Positions 1-7,897 of a DNA stretch of 23,490 bases are shown one piece after another. Positions within the stretch are counted from its first letter, which is position 1; each line of letters begins with the position of its first letter. Source of the DNA: a virus. The DNA is taken from positions 1 through 23,490 of IMG/VR virus record IMGVR_UViG_3300017730_000091; one strand, written 5' to 3'. A model generated the notes under the pieces. It was not told the DNA's origin. It saw nothing but the letters and a program-made list of their open reading frames with translations, and made no database searches. The position numbers and the translations under genes are program-made.

Positions 1-419
1 GCATCACGCAAAGCGTAAGCTGCAGAAGAAGTTGCTACATCGCGGAAGTTTACATGCGACATGTTTGTTTCAATATCATCAACGATAAACTTAAATGCGT
101 TAGCAGTATCAACTACCAAAGAAATTTCTTGGTCAGTTAATTTAGTCTGCGTTACATCTGCACCACGCTCATACTGATAAACAGTGATGACAGGTTCTTT
201 GATGATTCGTACAGTATCACCAAAACCAGAAATCTCACCAGCATAGTCAGTGTTCGTAATAGCTTCTGCTACCGAAGACTTCCTAAAGAAGTTGAGTACC
301 TGTTTGGAATATACTTTGGGTAGGAAAAACGAGTTAGTTTGTCCTGATACAGAGTTACCAAAGTTACCGTTGGTGTCTGTACTTTGCTCAAATAGAGCGT
401 CTGATTGGTTATAAGCCAT
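1..419 (-). CDS. Major capsid protein, N-terminal part (cut by window edge)
   Basis: About 139 N-terminal residues are visible, beginning MAYNQSDALFEQSTD; the gene runs off the left edge. The start at 419 has a good Shine-Dalgarno sequence (TAGGAG, about 8 nt upstream) and follows the scaffold stop by 26 nt. The segment FFRKSSVAEAITNTDY followed by GFGDTVRIIKEP resembles the N-terminal region of HK97-fold phage coat proteins, where an extended arm precedes a conserved 'GDTV.I' stretch. It would form the icosahedral head shell. Position directly after the scaffold and portal genes fits the standard head-gene order. The residues are seen; the family is recognised from memory, without a search. 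An alternative is a minor head protein, which I consider unlikely. Confidence 0.85.
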   Translation of the reverse strand, partial: MAYNQSDALFEQSTDTNGNFGNSVSGQTNSFFLPKVYSKQVLNFFRKSSVAEAITNTDYAGEISGFGDTVRIIKEPVITVYQYERGADVTQTKLTDQEISLVVDTANAFKFIVDDIETNMSHVNFRDVATSSAAYALRD

Positions 420-445
420 GTTATATTACTCCTAAGTAGAAAAGA

Positions 446-1303
446 TTATCCTCTACGAACCCTTCCCTCTTCCAAAGCAAGCTTGATTTCATCTTCAACC
501 CTGTCAAATTGGTCTAGGGACATTTTCGCAATTTCACTTTCTGTCCAAATCTTAGCTTCTTTAGTATCTACATTTGTTGTTTTGGTAGATACCATATCTG
601 CTGCAGAACCTGTCTGCTGACGATTTGAACGTCTTTTGCGACTACCTTGTCCTTTACCAGTTTCTAACTTATAAAGATCTAACGCTTTAACAGCCAAAGT
701 AACATTATTAGGATTATTGTAAATCCAATCTTGTATTTGTTCAGGTTGTTCTGAAGCCCATTTATGAAAGCTATCGTCTCCTCTGATATCATCAAAGTCA
801 GGATGTCTTTCTTTAAGAGCCGTTTCAGCTTCACGCGCTTCAATTTCTGCTTCTCGTTGTTCAATAACAGAAAGCTTAGATCGTAGTGCTTCTACTTCTT
901 GTTGGCTCCGCATATGAGCTACAGTTTCTACTGTGTCATACAAATCAGGGTATTCTTCTCTAAAACGATCTAAGTCCTCTTGAGACTTAGGAGCTTGATA
1001 TTGAGGTTCAGCTTCTCTAGCTTGTTCCCTTAGTTCTTGCTCTGTTCGTTTAAATTCAGAAAGCTTCTGATCATAATGTTTCTTTAAATCGTCATAACGC
1101 TTTTTATAGTTAGTATTTGGTTCATTCTCAGTAGAAGGGGCCTTTTTTCGGGTAGCCTTCTGCTGTTGAGGTTCTTCATCGTCTTCCGGGTAATACAAGC
1201 TTTCTGCAGCACTAAGAGATTTTTTCCTCTCTTGTTGTTGCCACGGTTTACGTGCATTATATGGATTTGAGACTTCTTCCTCTTCGTATGCCTGTTCGGA
1301 CAT
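446..1303 (-). CDS. Capsid scaffolding protein
   Basis: Predicted 285 residues, extremely hydrophilic. There is an acidic N-terminus (MSEQAYEEEEVSNPY), a Lys/Gln-rich stretch, then a long charged helix-rich region (residues about 70-190, heptad-like Glu/Lys/Leu) that probably forms coiled coil, and a basic end (EEGRVRRG). Such composition directly before the major capsid gene is typical of podovirus scaffolds, which guide procapsid assembly and then leave. An upstream in-frame ATG at 1354 would add 17 residues, but the ATG at 1303 has a much better ribosome site (AAAGGAGAG, about 6 nt spacing), so I chose it. Function rests on composition and position, not on a catalytic motif. Confidence 0.75.
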   Translation of the reverse strand: MSEQAYEEEEVSNPYNARKPWQQQERKKSLSAAESLYYPEDDEEPQQQKATRKKAPSTENEPNTNYKKRYDDLKKHYDQKLSEFKRTEQELREQAREAEPQYQAPKSQEDLDRFREEYPDLYDTVETVAHMRSQQEVEALRSKLSVIEQREAEIEAREAETALKERHPDFDDIRGDDSFHKWASEQPEQIQDWIYNNPNNVTLAVKALDLYKLETGKGQGSRKRRSNRQQTGSAADMVSTKTTNVDTKEAKIWTESEIAKMSLDQFDRVEDEIKLALEEGRVRRG

Positions 1304-1405
1304 GGTACTCTCCTTTTCTACGGGGCTTGTTTCTTGCAAGGTAGCCAATTTCAAACGTCTTTAAAATCTGGGGCTTGATACTACAAGGTAGCCGTACTGT
1401 TGTTT
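1304..1405 (-). repeat. Pair of 24-25-nt direct repeats in the scaffold leader
   Basis: Two near-identical units lie 23 nt apart in the gap before the scaffold gene: 1322-1346 and 1370-1393. On the plus strand each starts GGGGCTTG, ends CAAGGTAGCC, and has a variable 6-7 nt middle. CTTG and CAAG can pair around the variable middle as a short hairpin. The unit nearer the scaffold gene overlaps the codons of the rejected upstream start. A role in processing or translation of the late mRNA is a guess. Confidence 0.6.
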
Positions 1406-2677
1406 TTAGCGTCTTCCTCCCATTAAGCTTGGCATCTGATTTGCACCTAACATAGATTGCTCTATAAGGTCTTCCTCTTCTTCCATTTGTTGATTAGGCA
1501 TTCCATAAGGATTGTCTAATAAACCGCCTACTGCGAATCCAACTTTACCACCACTAGACTTTCGTTCTGCATCATCCATCATTGTTTGAAGGTTATCTGC
1601 TCCGATTTCGCTAGTTGCTGCTTCGGTCATAACAAACTCTCCATCGCTTAGTCGCGCAGGAATTGAGTCTGATACACCTGTTCCGGGGCCTTCTACCTCT
1701 CCAGCCCCAGAAAACTCTGATGCAGTCATCACAATCTTGTCAAATATATTGCTTAATTGTGAGTCTGTTTCTAGAGCATTCATTAAATATTCTTGTTCTC
1801 CAGTGTCTAAAGACTGGTCAATTATATAACCCATATAGTCTTCTTCCATCTGGTTATCTGGAAGTTGTTTTTCTTCAGCATTAGCCTGTACTTCTGGTGT
1901 AAAAGTATCTACAGGCATTTCTTCTTCCATACCCATTTCGGGTGGAACCAACATAGAGCCGCCTTCCGCAAAATTATCTCTGAAGGCTGCGGTTTCTGCG
2001 TCCCCTATTCTTTTTTCTTCTAAGTTATCGTAGGCATCATTTAACTTTTTTATATCTGTTTTTTTACCTTCTAAAATATTTTTAGTTTTAGCTTTACTAT
2101 AACCTAACTCTTTAGCTTTACGGATAATTTCATCATCTTGTTCCCTAACCGTTACAAACTCAGAAAGAAAATCATGATATTCATCATCTGCGTTTATTTC
2201 TTTTTTAATTTCATTTAGTTTTTCTTTTTTAAAACTAACGGCATCGCCATTAGGTTTAAGTAGTATTTTTTCAAACTCTTCTATATCTGATTTTATTTGT
2301 CCTGCTTCACCAAGATAAGCTTCTTCACCTTTTGCTGAAGATTTAACTGCTTTTATAACTTTATTAATTACACCGCCTAAAGCTTTTTTATTTCTTGGTA
2401 TTAATAAAGAACCGCCTTCTGCTTCCCTTAATCTAATTTTTTTAGGATTAACACCTATTAAATTTCTAATAGATTTTTGATCTTCTGAAGGAACTGTTTG
2501 TTGAATAGCTGGCATTACAATAGTAGGACTAGCATTTTTTAAATATTCTAAAGCTGTTGAATAATTTTCATCTGTAGGATCTTGTATAGTAACTAAGTTA
2601 TTAATTACATTTGCTTTAATAGCTTCTGCTTCTTTACCTTCGCTAGGTCTACCTGTTAATAAATTAGCCATTGTCAT
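1406..2677 (-). CDS. Virion-associated or assembly protein of unknown function, 423 aa
   Basis: A 423-residue protein between the portal-linked small gene and the scaffold. I do not know its function. The C-terminal half has the motif GPGTGVSDSIPARLSDGEFVM (about residues 330-350), a Gly/Ser 'DGEFV' motif that recurs in phage tail-tip, tape-measure and internal virion proteins. Two copies of an EGGSxLxP motif occur (residues 87-94 and 238-245). They flank a Lys/Glu-rich, AT-rich segment of about 140 residues that looks inserted. The start at 2677 (MTMANLL) has AAAGGA close by; the ATG six nt later (MANLL) is equally possible. It overlaps the preceding small gene by 14 nt, suggesting translational coupling. 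Confidence 0.6.
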   Translation of the reverse strand: MTMANLLTGRPSEGKEAEAIKANVINNLVTIQDPTDENYSTALEYLKNASPTIVMPAIQQTVPSEDQKSIRNLIGVNPKKIRLREAEGGSLLIPRNKKALGGVINKVIKAVKSSAKGEEAYLGEAGQIKSDIEEFEKILLKPNGDAVSFKKEKLNEIKKEINADDEYHDFLSEFVTVREQDDEIIRKAKELGYSKAKTKNILEGKKTDIKKLNDAYDNLEEKRIGDAETAAFRDNFAEGGSMLVPPEMGMEEEMPVDTFTPEVQANAEEKQLPDNQMEEDYMGYIIDQSLDTGEQEYLMNALETDSQLSNIFDKIVMTASEFSGAGEVEGPGTGVSDSIPARLSDGEFVMTEAATSEIGADNLQTMMDDAERKSSGGKVGFAVGGLLDNPYGMPNQQMEEEEDLIEQSMLGANQMPSLMGGRR

Positions 2678-2900
2678 TTTTCCTTTCTATTTCTGCTTTA
2701 ACGCTTTCTTTTAATTGCTCTAGCTTAACCAGAGAATTCAGTCTCCCCTGACTGCGGAACAGCTCCAGTTCCGATGTTGCCACCGCCAGTACCTGTTGCT
2801 CCAAGATCTTGGCCTTCTGGAGGTACTCCTTCAGCGGCTCCCATACCTCCGGGTTGTTCACCACCGGGGCCAGCTTCCGCGCCAGTTGCTTGTCCAGCAT
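2664..2900 (-). CDS. Small conserved-looking phage protein overprinted on the portal 3' end
   Basis: A 78-residue helical, charged protein containing LAPVVNNPEVWEPLKEYL, VAVATSELELFRSQGRL and a Lys/Glu-rich end. It reads like a real amphipathic phage protein, not a random frame. It begins inside the portal gene and shares 176 nt with it in another frame. In the portal frame the same DNA encodes only a Gly/Pro/Glu-rich low-complexity tail. The start at 2900 has a modest AGGG about 9-10 nt upstream. It overlaps the next gene by 14 nt. Its place between portal and late virion genes suggests a head or connector accessory role, but function is unknown. Confidence 0.65.
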   Translation of the reverse strand: MLDKQLARKLAPVVNNPEVWEPLKEYLQKAKILEQQVLAVATSELELFRSQGRLNSLVKLEQLKESVKAEIERKNDNG

Positions 2901-4896
2901 TATTTTGCATCCCTATAATTTGAGCCATTAGTGCTGCTTCTTCAGGATCATTAATCAATTCATCTGGATCAAGATCAAGGCTGTAAGCAAGCTCGCTAAT
3001 TAGCTTATTCATTTTAATAAATGGTGCAATAGCAGGATTTTGAGCAGTTTGTAAGAACATAGTCAATCTCTGGCTACGTACTTCTTTTTGCATTAAGCTA
3101 TTTGTACCCGTGGCTTTTACTTCTAAATCACCTTTAACATCTAACTTAGTCTCTAGGAATTGCATGTTCCATTGGTAGTATGCTTCGCCCATAGGCTTAA
3201 GTAAGAAGTCATCAAGATTTTTAATTACAGTTTTAATATTAAGGGATGCTGCGCCAAGTAGCATGGACATACCTGAAGCAGTTCGCGTCATGCTTTGAAC
3301 GCCCGTTTGACCATGTGAATAGCTTGGAATACCTGTTTGTTCATCTGCAAGCTGACGAAATTTGTCAAACATTTGTAAGTTTTCTTGTGTAGTATTAGGA
3401 AACTTTAAGCCATTGATAGCTGTTCCGGGCATTCCCGCTTGTCTTCGGAATACTTTACCCGGATATATTTCCATACTTTGACCACCTACTAAAGCAGTTT
3501 CGTCTACATCAAAGACTACTGATCCAGATAACGCTAGATTGTCTATTGCCATGCGAGCGTGACCATTCATGATCTTTTGAGAATCATCCATATTCTCAGC
3601 AACCCCAATGCCAAAAAAGCTATAGGGGTTACGCTCATAAGGAAAGGCATGATAAGGCAACCTGAAAGGCGTAAAAGGATTTACTACTGCTCTTAACATT
3701 TGACCGTTGCAGATCCAAGCGTTTACTTGTACTTCATCTAGGTCATCTACTTCATCTGGTATATCCATACCAACTTGGCGAGCATATTCTGCATCCATAA
3801 CTCCCCAATACTCTAGAACTTCAAACTGCCCTGACCCAACTTCTTCTGAGCGGTGATCATCTTTCAGTTCTTGTTCATAGTCTTTTTCTTCATAATTAGG
3901 CCCCATCATAAGGGCTTCACGAATTGCGTCTTTACTAAAATATGGCATCTTTGCTAAAGACCGTAACTTTGTACGATTCATTCTATGTCTGTGAAAAATG
4001 TACTCTGCTTCGTTTATGTTTGTAGCATTTGGATCAGGGAAAAAATCCCATAAGCTAACAAACTCAATACGAGGAACGCGCACGTCAATTGGAGAATATC
4101 TTCTAGATCCTTCCTCATCTTCTTCCCACCTACTAAGTGTTTTATTAAAGTTAAATGGCCCTTTTACTATGCCTGTGCCAAATAAGGCTGATTCAAAAAG
4201 AGCGTTACGTATTTCACTAGCTCCATTTGATTCTTCAATTTGATCATGTATTAATTTTTCTAAACGTCTAGCGGCTTCTCTTGCAGGACTTACTTGTAGG
4301 GCTTGTGGGTTTGGACTTGGGCCATCGGTAAGTTGGTCGCTGACTGCTTCTTCAATAGACGTTTCTTCAAACTTTCCTGACCCATAGGTCGCTCCCGGCT
4401 TAAGTACACGCCCGTCACCTTCGTAACCAACATCAAAAGGATTCTCCTCTTTTTCTTCTGGAAATTGTTGTTGTTCTTCTTGACTTGTTTCAATTCCCGG
4501 CATAGGGTTTTGAGAATCTAAATGAGCATATTCGCTAACGCCTTCTGGTACTTTAGTTTCTGCAATACCAATAGGAAACTTATTAGATCCAAAAATAACA
4601 TCAACTAACTGCCCAAAAGCGGCCAGTACTTTTGTTTTAGTTACTTTAACAAATACTCTAGATTTTTCAGATTCTCTAAAGCGTACGTTTTTACCGTATA
4701 AACCACGATAATTATGATACGCTTCTAGCCAGCGTCTTTCATCTAAGTCTCTAGAACTTTCAGCTTGTTCGTATCGATCCATAAGAAGACCAACAAAGTT
4801 ATTACGTAAGGACTCCTCTAGTGTAAGCTGGAGTCCTTGTTCGTCTTCTACCTGCTCAAAGTACAGCTCATTTGATGTTAAGTTATTTTCATCCAT
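2725..4896 (-). CDS. Portal protein (head-tail connector)
   Basis: A 723-residue protein that would form the dodecameric ring at the capsid vertex through which DNA is pumped and to which the tail attaches. The N-terminal region (RWLEAYHNYRGLYG, then SRVFVKVTKTKVLAAFGQL), the central DFFPDPNATNINEAEYIFHR segment, and the later MTRTASGMSMLLGAA and PMGEAYYQW segments are like portals of marine podoviruses. Length fits the large P22/T7-like connectors. The last 60 or so residues are Gly/Pro/Glu-rich and overlap another gene. The start at 4896 has no clear Shine-Dalgarno site; it lies 6 nt after the preceding stop, so reinitiation is likely. It sits in the usual place between terminase and capsid genes. 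Confidence 0.88.
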   Translation of the reverse strand: MDENNLTSNELYFEQVEDEQGLQLTLEESLRNNFVGLLMDRYEQAESSRDLDERRWLEAYHNYRGLYGKNVRFRESEKSRVFVKVTKTKVLAAFGQLVDVIFGSNKFPIGIAETKVPEGVSEYAHLDSQNPMPGIETSQEEQQQFPEEKEENPFDVGYEGDGRVLKPGATYGSGKFEETSIEEAVSDQLTDGPSPNPQALQVSPAREAARRLEKLIHDQIEESNGASEIRNALFESALFGTGIVKGPFNFNKTLSRWEEDEEGSRRYSPIDVRVPRIEFVSLWDFFPDPNATNINEAEYIFHRHRMNRTKLRSLAKMPYFSKDAIREALMMGPNYEEKDYEQELKDDHRSEEVGSGQFEVLEYWGVMDAEYARQVGMDIPDEVDDLDEVQVNAWICNGQMLRAVVNPFTPFRLPYHAFPYERNPYSFFGIGVAENMDDSQKIMNGHARMAIDNLALSGSVVFDVDETALVGGQSMEIYPGKVFRRQAGMPGTAINGLKFPNTTQENLQMFDKFRQLADEQTGIPSYSHGQTGVQSMTRTASGMSMLLGAASLNIKTVIKNLDDFLLKPMGEAYYQWNMQFLETKLDVKGDLEVKATGTNSLMQKEVRSQRLTMFLQTAQNPAIAPFIKMNKLISELAYSLDLDPDELINDPEEAALMAQIIGMQNNAGQATGAEAGPGGEQPGGMGAAEGVPPEGQDLGATGTGGGNIGTGAVPQSGETEFSG

Positions 4897-4902
4897 AATT
4901 TA

Positions 4903-5472
4903 TTAATCTGGAGTCACACCAAGATGCTGGAACTCAATTAAAAAAGTAGCCGTAGTTGCTGCTGTTGCTAAATTACTTGCAAGAGGCTTTAATCGGATGT
5001 GCAAAGTACGTGCAGCAGCGCTATATAAAGAACCTGCAAGTGTCATTACTTCTGAAGTAGCTGGGCCACCGCTCATGGTAGAAAAGCCATTAGCTGCAGC
5101 AGGTACACCATTAGCAATAATATAAAGAGGGGTATTAGCTGTAATTGTTACAGCAGCACCACCATCATCTGCAATAGCTTTTTCATCAATAATCTGTCCA
5201 CCACCTGCTGCTGTTCCTAAGTCAAAATCAATATCGTCACCCGAAGAGCCAGCAGTAACCAAGTTACCATTAGCAATCATAATAAGATTTTTAATTGAAG
5301 TGTCAGCAGGTTGAGTAAAGCTAACATCATAAGTAGCGTTAGCCGTTACAGCAATAGTTCCTGTAGTAGCAGATGTTGCTGAAGTAATTACATTATCTGA
5401 AAGGGCTTGAACGTCTAGCGACTTCGCTGAGTTACGCCCCGTATCTCGTATATCTACAACTGGGTTAGTCAT
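4903..5472 (-). CDS. Probable virion surface or head structural protein, Ala/Thr/Gly-rich
   Basis: A 189-residue protein of low charge, rich in Ala, Thr, Gly and Val (for example SATSATTGTIAVTANATYDV), with beta-strand-like alternation and no signal peptide. This composition is common in phage decoration, head-fibre or tail-attachment proteins, but I recognise no named family. The start at 5472 has a strong site (TTAGGAG, about 7 nt upstream). It lies between terL (10 nt away) and portal (6 nt away) in the packaging operon, so a head-related role is the best inference. A small beta-sandwich virion protein would explain the composition. Confidence 0.6.
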   Translation of the reverse strand: MTNPVVDIRDTGRNSAKSLDVQALSDNVITSATSATTGTIAVTANATYDVSFTQPADTSIKNLIMIANGNLVTAGSSGDDIDFDLGTAAGGGQIIDEKAIADDGGAAVTITANTPLYIIANGVPAAANGFSTMSGGPATSEVMTLAGSLYSAAARTLHIRLKPLASNLATAATTATFLIEFQHLGVTPD

Positions 5473-5481
5473 ATATTTCTC

Positions 5482-7179
5482 CTAATATCCAAAATCTGCA
5501 TCTGCAGGTGTATAAGCTTGTTCAAGACGTAAGTGCCTTAACTGAGCTAGTGGGTCGTTTACTCTTGGCCTAGACATAATAAGATACCGTAAGGCATCGT
5601 ATGCGTGGTCTGGAGCATGTGTATCTACATCTTCAGGGTTTGATTTATCCAAAGGAATGCCTTGAAGCTCGCGTATCAGGCTAGGACAGCTACTGAAAAT
5701 CTGTAATTTTGGTCGTCCGCTTGGCTGTAACCTCAAGTATTCGTGAATTTGAATCTTACCCTGTATTCTATTTTTATCCGCTCTACGCAACTTGTGGCCT
5801 TGTCGTACTAATGTTTCTCCGACTGTAGGGCCTGTAGTACCTGTTCTAGACCAAGCTGCAGTATCTAGAACTCCTTGTACAGACATAGGATCTTGTAACT
5901 CCATTTCTGTAATTTTATAACCTAAGTCTTCACCAGTAAGACCTTTTTGATATAGTTCTCTATAAATAATTAAAGTACCGTCACTAGGATCTATTGTAGC
6001 CCATATACAGGCTGACTCACTAGCGTATCCATAGTCAATACCTTTAACTCTATCCCAGTGAATAGGGAGTTGAAAGGGTGGTATAACATGTTCTTCCATA
6101 CTAAATTCGGTAAAAGCTGCCCCCTCGTTTACGTCCCAATTACCTTCTAATAGCTGCTTGCGTTGCGTTGGGGGCAAAGCTTTAAGCATTTGCTCGTAAC
6201 GTCCATCATTTGCTAAAAATGGATTGTCTTCTAAACGAGCTGGTATAAACTTTCTTGTTAAACCATCTTTACCTATAAATGTAGTATCAGGCTCTGATGG
6301 TTCAATATACCTATTTTTTACCCAATGTGCGCCTACGCCACCGGGGTTAGCAGTACAACGCATATAAGGCGTTATCTCGCTGTCTGTTGTTCTTAGTCGT
6401 GAAGCTAAGTAGTTCCAAGAAAACTCTGTGGGTAGATGAGTAATCTCATCAAAACCTATCCATGAATATGCTTGTCCTTGATAACGATATACGTCTGCAT
6501 CTCTTTCAAGGAAACCAAACTCTATTTTAGCACCACTAGGAAAGTTCCAAAGCTTTTCTACTTCTCTATATTTACAACCCGGAAAAGCTTTTGGATATAA
6601 TTCCCTTGACTTATCTATTAGCTCTCGTAGCTCTGGCATAGACCTTCTAATAATTAAAGCTCTATGAGCTGCTCTATGAGCATATCTAAGAGGATCTACG
6701 AGCATAGCATAGGACTTACCACCTCCTGCTGCTCCACCATACAATACGTCAAGCTCTGAAGCTGCTAAAAAGTCTTCTTGAGGCCCTTCGTTAGCTTTAA
6801 AAACAATATTGTCTTTGTTTTCTTCTAAATGTTTTTTAACATTATCAGGCAGTATTTCTAGTTCTGTATCTTCTACTACTTGATTATTACTTAACGAATC
6901 TAACTTTTTAAATACTTGTTCTTTTTTAGAAAGTACTTTTTTATTATTATTTAACTTTTTACTTAAAGAATTTATTTTATCTTTAGTTTTTTTAACAGAA
7001 CGCCTAGCAGCTATTTTAGCTTTTTGCTCAGAATGGTAGTTATATCCTTTAGATTTAACACCAAGCTTACGCCCTGATTTTTTCTTAGGAGTACCATCTA
7101 CTTTTAATACAAAAGAACCATCTTCGTTCTTTAAGTAATTATTAGGATGGACTTCCCAATCTTTCGTCTCTTCTACCAT
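5482..7179 (-). CDS. terL: Terminase large subunit (packaging ATPase and nuclease)
   Basis: The 565-residue DNA-packaging motor. The ATPase part shows Walker A GGAAGGGKS (residues 148-156), Walker B SWIGFDE (239-245, catalytic Glu 245) and the coupling segment CTANPGG (about 275-281). The C-terminal RNase H-like nuclease has its acidic residues at GIDYG (Asp 382), VLDTAAW (Asp 439) and HAPDHAYDALRYL near the end. The motor would bind the portal, cleave concatemeric DNA and translocate it with ATP. The first 130 residues are an unusual Lys-rich extension with a DGTPKKKSGRKLG stretch and likely coiled coil. The start at 7179 lacks a clear ribosome site and overlaps the preceding gene by 38 nt, implying coupling. 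Confidence 0.95.
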   Translation of the reverse strand: MVEETKDWEVHPNNYLKNEDGSFVLKVDGTPKKKSGRKLGVKSKGYNYHSEQKAKIAARRSVKKTKDKINSLSKKLNNNKKVLSKKEQVFKKLDSLSNNQVVEDTELEILPDNVKKHLEENKDNIVFKANEGPQEDFLAASELDVLYGGAAGGGKSYAMLVDPLRYAHRAAHRALIIRRSMPELRELIDKSRELYPKAFPGCKYREVEKLWNFPSGAKIEFGFLERDADVYRYQGQAYSWIGFDEITHLPTEFSWNYLASRLRTTDSEITPYMRCTANPGGVGAHWVKNRYIEPSEPDTTFIGKDGLTRKFIPARLEDNPFLANDGRYEQMLKALPPTQRKQLLEGNWDVNEGAAFTEFSMEEHVIPPFQLPIHWDRVKGIDYGYASESACIWATIDPSDGTLIIYRELYQKGLTGEDLGYKITEMELQDPMSVQGVLDTAAWSRTGTTGPTVGETLVRQGHKLRRADKNRIQGKIQIHEYLRLQPSGRPKLQIFSSCPSLIRELQGIPLDKSNPEDVDTHAPDHAYDALRYLIMSRPRVNDPLAQLRHLRLEQAYTPADADFGY

Positions 7180-7426
7180 AAAGTTTATCTGTATGTTTTT
7201 GTAATCCTCTAGCTGAAAGGTAACGACCTGTTTTATGGTGTAACCATTCAGAAGCCATTCTTAAGCTTAATTCTTCATTAGCAACCATTTTAGAAATAAA
7301 TTCTAATGCCTCTAATTGCGAGTCTACTGGAGCTAACCAGCCACTAATATCAGAAGATACATATCCAAAAGGTATAGTAGAAGTAACACGCTTGATATAG
7401 TTATCAGGTATATCAACTGTGTTCAT
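7142..7426 (-). CDS. Small HTH-like protein between the terminase genes
   Basis: A 94-residue protein using the ATG at 7426, which has GAGGG about 5 nt upstream; a GTG six nt earlier would add two residues but fits the ribosome site worse. Residues from about 40 on (LEALEFISKMVANEELSLRM and SEWLHHKTGRYLSARGLQKH) read like a helix-turn-helix of the recombinase or terminase-small type, where a helix, a 'TGR.lS..GL' turn and a recognition helix follow each other. It overlaps terS by 14 nt and terL by 38 nt. It could assist DNA recognition in packaging or regulate transcription. No catalytic residues are seen, and the function is inferred from motif and context only. Confidence 0.65.
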   Translation of the reverse strand: MNTVDIPDNYIKRVTSTIPFGYVSSDISGWLAPVDSQLEALEFISKMVANEELSLRMASEWLHHKTGRYLSARGLQKHTDKLYGRRDERLGSPS

Positions 7427-7826
7427 ATTCACCCTCTAATATAATGTTTTCTTTTTTAGGTAATATAAATAAACCTCCAGAAACATTATGGTCTACACTG
7501 ACTTTATCAGTTTTTGTAACACCTACTCTATCTAAAATAGTTTGAGCAGCTTGGAGCTTAGAGCTTACTTGTGGAAACGGACGATCACTCTGCATAATTT
7601 CTACTAGCTTAAAAGCAGCTTTTGGAGCATTATGAGCTAACAGGTTTTCAGCCAAATCTACTAATTCTTGTTTTAAACTTTGAATAACTTGGTAGTGATT
7701 GCCTTTATATCCTGCTAATTCCGCAGATTTTTTAAGATCACCTCCCGTTTCTACAACACTATCTAAAAATAATTGTTGTTTATCAGTAAGTTCTTTAGTT
7801 CTTTTTGTATCTATAGAATAATTCAT
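7413..7826 (-). CDS. terS: Terminase small subunit
   Basis: A 137-residue protein whose N-terminus (LTDKQQLFLDSVVETGGDLK, then SAELAGYKG) is the usual small-terminase opening: a short helix and a homeodomain-like DNA-binding helix-turn-helix. A helical oligomerisation region and a C-terminal tail (GLFILPKKENIILEGEYE) follow. It would recognise the packaging site and load TerL, which lies two genes downstream. It is the first gene of the leftward late operon. The only start before the domain is the ATG at 7826; a consensus promoter's -10 box ends just 8 nt upstream, so the mRNA from that promoter would be leaderless or almost so. The identification rests on the N-terminal motif and position. 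Confidence 0.8.
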   Translation of the reverse strand: MNYSIDTKRTKELTDKQQLFLDSVVETGGDLKKSAELAGYKGNHYQVIQSLKQELVDLAENLLAHNAPKAAFKLVEIMQSDRPFPQVSSKLQAAQTILDRVGVTKTDKVSVDHNVSGGLFILPKKENIILEGEYEHS

Positions 7827-7833
7827 GTCTCGT

Positions 7834-7862
7834 ATTATAGAGTTAAATTAAAGGTTTGTCAA
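7834..7862 (-). promoter_or_regulatory. Sigma70 promoter for the late/packaging operon
   Basis: On the minus strand TTGACA (7862-7857), a 17-nt spacer and TATAAT (7839-7834) match the sigma70 consensus exactly. Transcription would start near 7827, one base before the terS ATG. It points at the structural genes, so host RNA polymerase probably transcribes them. Confidence 0.85.
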
Positions 7863-7897
7863 GTCTTTTATAATATTTAGTTATAATACTTGACAAA
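7855..7897. repeat. Perfect 10-bp inverted repeat joining both -35 boxes
   Basis: TTTGTCAAGT (7855-7864) and ACTTGACAAA (7888-7897) are exact reverse complements separated by 23 AT-rich nt. Each arm contains the -35 hexamer of one of the two divergent promoters. The arrangement would let a dimeric regulator cover both promoters, although part of the symmetry is simply two back-to-back -35 boxes; the flanking matching bases go beyond the hexamers. Confidence 0.75.

Noticed and set aside
679-864. 61-codon minus-strand frame inside the scaffold gene
   Set aside because: It is in a different frame of the scaffold coding sequence, Lys/Leu-biased, with no ribosome site.
1663-1884. 73-codon plus-strand frame antisense to the 423-aa protein gene
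   Set aside because: It is antisense to a well-formed gene, has no ribosome site and no recognisable protein character.
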